A stretch of DNA of 64,000 nt, taken from the NCBI GenBank assembly GCA_035222895.1, contig JAVYIG010000699.1, forward strand, positions 62,001 to 126,000. The letters are read 5' to 3'. The DNA is from Strongylocentrotus droebachiensis. Lineage: Eukaryota > Echinodermata > Echinoidea > Camarodonta > Strongylocentrotidae. The position numbers and the translations under genes are program-made. Of this stretch, positions 57,601 through 64,000 are shown piece by piece. Numbering within the stretch: position 1 is the first letter of the stretch; the number at the start of each line of letters is the position of its first letter. Below the pieces are notes generated by a model that worked only from the letters and a program-made list of their open reading frames with translations, had not been told where the DNA came from and ran no database searches.

Positions 57601-60600
57601 ACTATGGTGATGACTATGATGATTTTATTTCGCTTCATGTCATTTTGTCTTTATTTCACAAACGATGATAACAAAAACAATTGTAAAAAGTTCATATACT
57701 TTTTTTTTCTTGCTTGCTTGAACTTTTTGAAATACATGTACTTATTTTGTGTTTTGCAAATAAAAAATATTGCTGGATCCGATATTATGAAAGCACTATT
57801 TTTACAAAATACTTCATAAATTTAATATTTTTTTCAATGTCTTTGCCAGTATTTCCATGCGATTCTGATCTGTGTGAACATGGCGGAACGTGCTACAATG
57901 TTAATCAAGATTCGGAATTCGTCTGCTCCTGTCCGCCTGGCTACGCAGGCACCATGTGTGAACTTCAAGTTAAAGTTGACGGTAATATTAATAATGATAA
58001 CAGTAACCATAGTAATGATAAAATCAATTAAAAAATTGATGATAGTAACAATATTAATAATAAGCATTGAAATTACAATTATATCTCGTCAATTACGCTC
58101 GTACAATCACCTTATTACTCAATTACCCTCTTGGTACCTGTCATAATTATGGTAATTACACTAATGCGCATAAAGTTGGAATATTTTTTTTTTACCCCAA
58201 TTTATGGAATTATTTTGACAATGATTTATTCCTAACAGATCTAGGTAATAATATACATTCTCAGATTTTATTGAATAATAATTTGCCAGTGTTTGGTTTG
58301 CGTGACTGCTTAAGCATGTGTATGCTACTATGCTTATCAAATAGGGGAACTTTGCCCTAAGTCATAAATGACAGTAATGAGGATTAATGCCCCACAAAAG
58401 GGCACTAATATAGCACATCGACACGATTTTGATCCTGGGGCCTCACAGTTACGAGCCCATTGCTTTGCCACTAAACCATGACTGTACGCAGCGGGGGCTA
58501 GGGTAGGAGGCAGTTCATACAGATAAAAAAAATAAAAAAATTGCAATAAATTATCAATAATTCATAGAATTTCCCTCCGGTCTCCAACATAAAAAAATCT
58601 TCTGTGTGCCCATGCCTTGAGCCATAATGGCCATACAGAAGACTTTTTTATGTTGGGGACCGGGGGGAAATGCAATGAATTATTATTGATACTTTATTGC
58701 GATTTTGGTTTTTTGTTGTTGTGGGAACTGCCCCCTACGCATAGCCCCCGTTGCGTACAGTCATGGTTCAGTGGCAAAGCAATGGCCTCGTAACTGTGAG
58801 GCCCCAGGATCAAAACCGTGTTGATGGGAACTGCCCCCTACCCATAGCCCCAATAAAGTTGCGTTCCACTTTCTTTGTGAAATTGGAACTTGAATTATTT
58901 TATAAATGCAAAATTTATGAATTAAATTACATATTTTAGTTTCTTTTTCAACGTACCAATTACATTTTAATGCTGGTTCATATTCGAAATGGGAGCCTTT
59001 GTAATAATATATTTCCTTTGAAATGACGGATAAAACAGAATAAAACTCCATGAAATTACATCAAATATGGTATGTATGCACAGATTCATCATAACTAAAA
59101 AAAAAGACCTTATTGTAATAAATGATAAATTTGTATTACGCCATTATTTATCCAATCAGACTTTAAAAAAACGTTCCCATTTATTATGATACATAACTTA
59201 TTCCAAATGATTTGATTATGAATAAAATGATCACTTGGGTTCTCAAAAAAAGTAATATCACTCCAGGCTACCAAAATGTCTTTTCAATTTTCTTCAATTC
59301 AGTGCAGTTTACTTTTTAAACTACAAGTTCAAAATAAATCATAACCTAATTTCATCAATAAAATTTTTAAAAAACATGTTCAGTTGCCTTTATTTTCTGT
59401 ATTTTACAATCTCATCACCCATGCGACCCTGAGTCCCATAACAGTTGAAGGTAAATGTAACATTTTCAAACCCCCTTCATTATAATCTTCTATAATTGTT
59501 TTCCGATTTATCTTGTCTGCTTGATTCACGATTCCAAATAAAAGAGTATATAATAGATTCAACTTTATGAATTAATAAATTCAGTGGGTTTCGGTAATAC
59601 TGATGAAATTAAAATAAGTTGGGAAATGGCAATTTTGTTTAAAGTAATAATTTTACCTAATGGTTTTAAGTCTCTCATCGACCATATTCCCAAGATTCGT
59701 TTTACAGTTTGTAATTTTGGCACAACATTTAATTCGTATAAATCAATCGATTTTTTTGAAAAACGCACGCCTAATAACTAAAATGGACCTTTAGAATAAT
59801 TCAAGTTTCTAAAATTTGCGTCTGGGGGTTGGCTTTTTAATAACCAAGAGCTATAGTTTCTGATTCTAATATCATCAAACAGTTGCCTATCTATATTTTT
59901 CTCAACTTTAGTTTCGATGTTTCTTTTATTTTTGCCACTCTAGCCCACCTGCTATTTAAGGATTTTTTTGTTAGTGTTTTATTCTTTCAGAGATAAGGCT
60001 AACGACACCATTCACTTTTAATACGCAAGCTTCTCCACAAAGCACAGAATCACAAACAGGACCTGGTATGGTATCAAGATATTATTCTGTTTTAATAACG
60101 ACTGCAAAGACTTTTAAACGGCTTACTTCGAATCATAGGTCTTTATTTATTATTTAACCATTATCTTTGATGCTACCTTGGTATTTCTAAATTATGTCAT
60201 TCTTTTCACTACCATCCTAGTTCCCACAACAACCTCTTCACCTACTGTTTCTTCTCCACCAAAATCAACTTCTGCTGGAGGTTCTTCAATGTCCATAGTG
60301 GTAGGAAGCACTGTTGGTGCTATTCTTGTGATTGTTGTCGTTATAGTTCTCATCATCATCTTTATCATCTTTTACAAGCGAAGAAGGTTAGAGAGTTACC
60401 TTGTTCTTAACCCGTCTTTCTCATCAGTCGATTCTCATCGTATTGTTCCACGCAAGGGGCTAAAACCGTATGGTTATGAGAATACAAACTGAATTAAGAT
60501 TGTACTTTATACACAAAAAATATTAAGTTATTTAATTCCTTTTGTTGTAATGTTGTCCAAAGTATTCCAAAGCATAACGCTTTTCAAATTTAATGGCAAC

Positions 60601-61973
60601 CTGTTTAAAATACTTATTATGTAAATTACATGGATTTCAAAAGTACCACACTAATTCCTACACCTATTTATCGGGAGTTGATGATTTTCAAATCATGTAT
60701 TTCATTAAAGTAGATACTCATTGATTTTAAAAAGTAACTTTATTTGCATTATTGCAAAGTTGAAATTTTGATTCGACAAGGTTATCAAAATGCAATGCTG
60801 GGAAACATTTGAAGTAATGATTATTATAAATAACAAAACGCTTAAATACAGCCCCGACATAGCACCTGAAGAGCTCTCCGAGCGCTGCTGAGATGTGTGA
60901 GATCACAGGATGGACATGATTTGCACAAGCAAACGATGTCCCATGACATCTCACACATTTTCAGTGCCTGTTTTTTCATCTGCTCTTGAGTTCTTTCTCT
61001 TACTTCACTACCGTCAAGCTAAATGTATAATCTATTGCCTCACTTTAAACCCCGCGCATAGTTTTATTTTGATGACAAATGCAGCGATACAAAATTAAAG
61101 GAATCTGTCGCTTGTAAACAAAATAAGACGCCATTGTATATTCAGCTGCACACACCGCGGTATGTTCGGTGTTTCAAGAGGGAACAAATGCCGTCCTTAA
61201 TATCATTCCGGGGGGTTTTCAATTTGAAAATCTGTTTTTTTTTGTATTGTTAATTAACCCCTATCATGTGTATTTACAAACAAAATATTTTTGTTATCAG
61301 AATCGGTTTTATATCACCTTTTGAATGGTTTGAAATGCCATCACATTTATATACACTAAACTCATTATAATTTGAGAAATAATGGCTTTGCAATTATGTT
61401 CATTCTTTATGGGATGTCATCTGCTTGGGCAGTTAATGGTCCATTATGTGACATCATTAAAATATCGTTAATTTTCTGGCGAATCTCTCGTATATCCCAG
61501 ATGCTATGGAGGTCGTTGTATTTGTATTTTGTATAAATCATCCGATATGTAGTTGACCTAAAACTTGTACGATGGCCATCTGTTAGCTTACCATTTTCTA
61601 GTGATACATTAGTTGACATATTTGTGATTTTCTTTGAATTTCTACTTTTACGGAATTAATATATGCTTTTATAATGTTATTTTTCAGCAATGAATCAGCA
61701 ACTTCTAAGTCTGAAGGGAGGGAGTCCAAATCGTCTCCGCAGTATGAGAACCCTGTATTTGATCAGTCACAGACAGACGCCCATACCTACCAAGACTTGA
61801 ATACTATCACTCATACCAACCAAGATTGTAATAACGATGATCATAGCTACGATGATACTGTCGACCCTCATACCTACCAAGAACCTGATCAAGAAGCTAA
61901 CTACGAAGAAGTGAATGATGCCAAAGAGAAAAATTATGTCAACGGTACTATGATAAAACAAAATAAAGTATAA
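54423..61973 (+). CDS. Reeler-EGF-EGF transmembrane receptor with tyrosine-rich tail, full gene model (8 coding exons)
   Basis: Joining 54423-54660, 55267-55510, 56648-56709, 57456-57572, 57850-57981, 59991-60065, 60221-60386 and 61688-61973 gives 1320 bp, 439 residues, no stop, all GT-AG. Domains: signal peptide 1-33; Reeler domain about 45-180; EGF 186-217 and 224-257, six cysteines each; Thr/Ser/Pro stalk 265-312; transmembrane helix about 314-340 with YKRR stop-transfer; cytoplasmic tail 345-439. The tail has tyrosines 364 (YENP), 379 (YQDL), 399, 408, 417 (YEEV) and 428 (YVN): two pYxN Grb2-type sites and YxxL/V motifs. A cell-surface role in adhesion, recognition or signalling is inferred. 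Reeler domains occur in reelin, spondin and insect defence proteins; I know no named family with this order. Confidence 0.88.
54661..55266 (+). other. Reeler gene intron 1
   Basis: 606 bp with a CT/C-run tract near 54840-54895; acceptor TTAATTGCAG. No mobile element recognised. Confidence 0.7.
55267..55510 (+). CDS. Reeler gene exon 2: main part of Reeler domain
   Basis: Phase 1 in, phase 2 out (donor GTGAGT). Encodes SITTASGFPGFKGILLQMRQ, SWNVAASDTNFQAESCDGAS and NNVVTHKNSAVKGVTNDFVW, matching the F-x-GF-L-Q-x-R and N-x-x-TH...K-x-x-x-F-x-W pattern of the family. Confidence 0.92.
55739..55925 (-). repeat. Palindrome block with histone-3'-end-like stem-loops
   Basis: Minus strand has AGTCCTTTTCAGGACT twice (55754-55739 and 55800-55785); the second is followed nine bases on by CAAGAAAGA (55775-55767), the U7-type downstream element of histone genes. 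Next to it lie the palindrome TATAGTTCTCAGGAGAACTATA (55821-55842) and GACTATCCGT...ACGGATAGTC. Similar blocks accompany retroelements in other marine invertebrates, as I recall. No histone coding sequence is present. Confidence 0.6.
56061..56386. mobile_element. MITE family T4, copy 4
   Basis: Left TTAA then AGATAAAGACCAGTTATGGT; right end ATGATCTTTACC with site degraded to TTCAA. Close relative of 6740-7122. Confidence 0.8.
56648..56709 (+). CDS. Reeler gene exon 3: end of Reeler domain
   Basis: 62 bp, acceptor TATTTTACAG, donor GTAAGT. Encodes ATFVQSYASFWVKVQGPTIQ, the R/A-x-T-x-V-Q-x-x-x-x-FWV strand that closes Reeler domains. Too short to appear as a long open frame. Confidence 0.9.
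56710..57455 (+). other. Reeler gene intron 3
   Basis: AT-rich with TTA/TTG microsatellites toward the acceptor (TTGTTTATTTAG). No element recognised. Confidence 0.7.
57456..57572 (+). CDS. Reeler gene exon 4: EGF domain 1
   Basis: 117 bp, phase 1-1. PCDPNPCLSGGTCQQTGGGF and TCICPPLSAAPIC carry six cysteines in EGF spacing. A symmetrical phase 1 exon, as usual for shuffled EGF modules. No calcium-binding consensus (it starts DVNPC rather than DxDEC). Confidence 0.95.
57850..57981 (+). CDS. Reeler gene exon 5: EGF domain 2
   Basis: 132 bp, phase 1-1. PCDSDLCEHGGTCYNVNQDS and FVCSCPPGYAGTMCELQ; six cysteines with the canonical CPPGYxGxxC end. Donor GTAATA. Confidence 0.95.
58365..58840. mobile_element. 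Inverted pair of tRNA-like SINE heads forming a hairpin
   Basis: 58390-58490 (minus) and 58755-58830 (plus) both carry ACAGTCATGGTT-AGTGGC and CTGTGAGGCCCCAGGATCAAAA (A/B-box-like). They are joined by an inverted AAAAAAGTCTTCTG-type block with its centre near 58620. Confidence 0.75.
58850..59960 (-). pseudogene. Decayed Tx1/L1-like LINE, antisense in intron 5
   Basis: Minus-strand remnants in order: KRILGIWSMRDLKPLGKIIT and LNKIAISQLILISSVLPKP (59720-59585), the post-catalytic RT segment; then AWSDITFFENPSDHFIHNQI and IWNKLCIIINGN (about 59275-59160); then YYKGSHFEYEPAL (about 59010). The frame is broken in several places, and no catalytic motif or endonuclease was seen. Confidence 0.7.
59991..60065 (+). 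CDS. Reeler gene exon 6: stalk
   Basis: 75 bp, phase 1-1, donor GTATGG. Encodes IRLTTPFTFNTQASPQSTES then QTGP; Thr/Ser/Pro-rich, likely O-glycosylated stalk. Confidence 0.8.
60221..60386 (+). CDS. Reeler gene exon 7: stalk end and transmembrane helix
   Basis: Acceptor ACCATCCTAG. VPTTTSSPTVSSPPKSTS then MSIVVGSTVGAILVIVVVIV, LIIIFIIF and the basic YKRR. Donor AG|GTTAGA is weak but is the only phase 2 donor that fits the next exon. The frame also stays open to a stop at 60490-60492, giving an alternative tail. Confidence 0.85.
60387..61687 (+). other. Reeler gene intron 7
   Basis: AT-rich. The first 106 bp remain in frame (RLESYLVLNPSFSS... YGYENTN, stop), a possible retained-intron terminus. 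A hairpin occurs at 60882-60965 (GATGTGTGAGATCA / TGACATCTCACACA). No mobile element recognised. Acceptor TTATTTTTCAG. Confidence 0.65.
61688..61973 (+). CDS. Reeler gene exon 8: tyrosine-rich cytoplasmic tail
   Basis: 286 bp to TAA, phase 2 in. Acidic, Asn/Gln-rich tail with a repeated (D)xHTYQ(D/E) motif (HTYQDLN, HSYDDT, HTYQEPD) plus QYENPVF, NYEEV and NYVNG. The spacing of about 9-20 residues between tyrosines resembles docking tails of receptors phosphorylated by Src-family kinases. There is no canonical ITAM. Confidence 0.88.
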
Positions 61974-62050
61974 TTGGGCTGATTAAGAATTGAATACATG
62001 AGAAGAGGATAGATCCAAGTCCATCCAAATAATTTTGATTAAAGAGATGG
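61974..62050 (+). terminator. 3' UTR start with ATTAAA poly(A) signal
   Basis: ATTAAA at 62038-62043, about 65 bp after the stop. It is the common variant signal; no AATAAA lies closer. Confidence 0.45.
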
Positions 62051-64000
62051 TTTATTGATTTCAAACTTGACTGAATTTGGTATCATTGCAATCGAAAAAT
62101 TACACTGAGTAAAATCATTACATTTGTGTAACTTGTACATTCGAGCGAAATTTATAAAAGTTGATTGAACTTGACGAAAAATCAACCCACGCAACGCCCC
62201 TAAAACATCGTAAGTCAGCTGATTTTCGAAGTGACATCACAATATGAACAGCGGGCCGCTCAGCTGAAACGATTGACGACGAGAGTTGCAGTTTGCGTGC
62301 GATTTGCATTGACTCTCGAGTACCGTACCCATTTATAACTAACGCTGTTTACCTTCATCAAAATCCCCTGGAAATATGGTTATGGACGAAAACATACTTG
62401 AGTATACTCCAGATCGAGGCTCTTCCATGGCATGGTTTTGGTTCTTAATCTGACGTTAGTCTAGATAAATGGTACATAACTTCCAAAAAGCGATGGAATA
62501 TATTGTCGATGTAGCGTTCAAGTTTCCCGTAGCTGGTAGCTGTGCGTGCGTACTCTGTGCATGTACTATGTGTGCAATACACTGACCTCTATAATGCGTG
62601 CATCACATCTAGCGCAGCTTGCTAGCCAGCCTAGCCCGTAGCCCGGCGCTCGAGCTAGCCGTGAATCGCGAACCGGACTGAACTGTTTCTCTCGGTTTAT
62701 CAGGGTCCTATACGACTTAATTTATCAACAATGTAAATTAATCAGCCTAATCACACATTTTTGTAATGAATATCTGGACAATTCTATGTAAATTTGTCGC
62801 CTATTTCACTCCAAAAGAGTCGTTAGGTCAGCATGCAAAATGTCCTTTGCCTTCCCAGATCAGACAAATACACGCTGAAGTGCCCTCAGAATATGTGATT
62901 ATTTTCCCGATTTTTATGCTCAAATGTGACGGAAAATAAATAAAAATCAAACAAACATTTGTAGAAAGTATCATTTATTCAGTGTATCTCATTCAAAATG
63001 CCAAAAAAAGAGGAAATATCACCACTGGCGGTAATATACAAACAACGTTAACCCATATCTGAAAATTGCAATGGGTATCCAACATTGTCCCGAATGTGTG
63101 ATGTAGGTTGTTCATATTGTGACGTCATAGTTTCGCATGTAAAATAACGCCGTCAATTCACTTAGTGAGTGGGTTCAGGAAAGGGTAACAAAATTGCATT
63201 TAATTTATTCCTCACAACAGTGAGGGCTTCAAAAGTACTTTGCTCAATTTGTTAATGTTCTCAGCAATCTGTAGAGGTGTAATTTGCCAATTTTCCACAT
63301 TTCAATGAACCATCTCTTTAAAAAAAAAAAGGTTTTTTATAATTTTGAAAGGGCAAAATATTTCCAGTCTTAATTCATTACATAATATATGTCCATGTAT
63401 CGATTATTCCGTGAAGATGAAAGCATGATTTACAAATTATAATGAAATATTAACATTTAACTGGAGAACAAAAATCTATGCTGATGAACTTGGGCGCCTC
63501 CTCTCGTATATCCAAAAAGAATACAAATATCCTCTTCATTGAAATTTGTTTTCTATTGCTATTTTCTGAAAAATGTGATTAATGTATAAGGACAAAAAGT
63601 TATCAAAATTGATCATGGCTTATTTTCATCCTGCGCTCCTTCTTCGTTTTCACTATGTCTACTCGAGTTATTCCCAAATACCTTGATATCAGCGATCAGT
63701 AGAAAGATTCCCTTTGAAATACCATGATTAGCAGAAGTCTGATAAATTCGGGTAAATAAAGTTGAAGACCTTAGGTCCCACCAAAACGTGAAAGTCAGGG
63801 TATGGGACTAGTTTCTTTAAATGGATTCATTATACTGATCTCCCGTCATTGAAGCACTGTCAGTTTCTGAATAATTTGATTGATGTATTAAAAAAAACCT
63901 CTTACATCATGGTGCTACAAATATTTATTTTTTTATTAGGGGGTATTTTTTTTCTTCTGCAGAGGTGTCTGATGATAACGATTTTAGTAATATAAGATAT
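62051..64000. other. Region after the Reeler gene, nothing identified
   Basis: AT-rich non-coding sequence. A GC-richer patch at 62515-62690 (GCTAGCCAGCCTAGCCCGTA, CGGCGCTCGAGCTAGCCGTG) has no open frame of note. No exon or known repeat recognised. Confidence 0.4.

Larger units (their letters stand above)
57982..59990 (+). other. Reeler gene intron 5
   Basis: Contains an inverted pair of SINE-like elements (58365-58840) and an antisense LINE remnant (58850-59960). Acceptor ATTCTTTCAG. Confidence 0.75.

Overview
The window is AT-rich animal DNA. It has GT-AG introns, many small transposon relics, tRNA-derived SINEs and pyrimidine/purine microsatellites, and no bacterial or viral gene layout. 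The repeat style and the gene types point to a marine invertebrate deuterostome, most likely an echinoderm such as a sea urchin; this is inference, because no species-specific marker was available. Most long open frames are repeat translations. Real genes had to be assembled exon by exon from splice sites and phase.

Three genes are supported. (1) 4384-17113, plus strand: a complete Cys-loop ligand-gated ion channel subunit in eight coding exons, all phases compatible, about 444-446 residues. It has the ancient 45-bp and 110-bp exon pair of nicotinic/5-HT3 receptor genes and a cation-type pore, but it has lost the classical acetylcholine-site residues. (2) 27343-29569, minus strand: the last two coding exons of a major-facilitator transporter resembling SLC46; no upstream exons were found. 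(3) 54423-61973, plus strand: a complete eight-exon gene for a 439-residue type I membrane protein (signal peptide, Reeler domain, two EGF domains, Ser/Thr-rich stalk, one transmembrane helix, and a tail with six spaced tyrosine motifs). This domain order is unusual and suggests a signalling or recognition receptor.

The rest is a dense mobile-element landscape. It includes at least nine non-autonomous elements with TTAA target duplications (one with filled and empty sites both in the window), mariner-like TA foldbacks, GGGACCCGTTTCAC-type MITEs, a 4.9-kb composite foldback at 20163-25058, and a large dispersed inverted-repeat family at about 33.4-51.5 kb. There are also decayed Tx1/L1-like LINE fragments and a second non-LTR retrotransposon. 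That second element is split by a 2.2-kb terminal-inverted-repeat element carrying a near-perfect cruciform-forming palindrome.

Layout: 0.1-4.4 kb repeats; 4.4-17.1 kb channel gene with MITE-filled introns; 17.1-27.3 kb intergenic and composite foldback; 27.3-29.6 kb transporter 3' end with an 880-bp foldback in its intron; 29.6-33.4 kb LINE relic and SINE; 33.4-52 kb repeat island; 52-54.4 kb possible promoter of the third gene; 54.4-62 kb Reeler-EGF receptor; 62-64 kb no gene seen. The three genes show no evident functional link.
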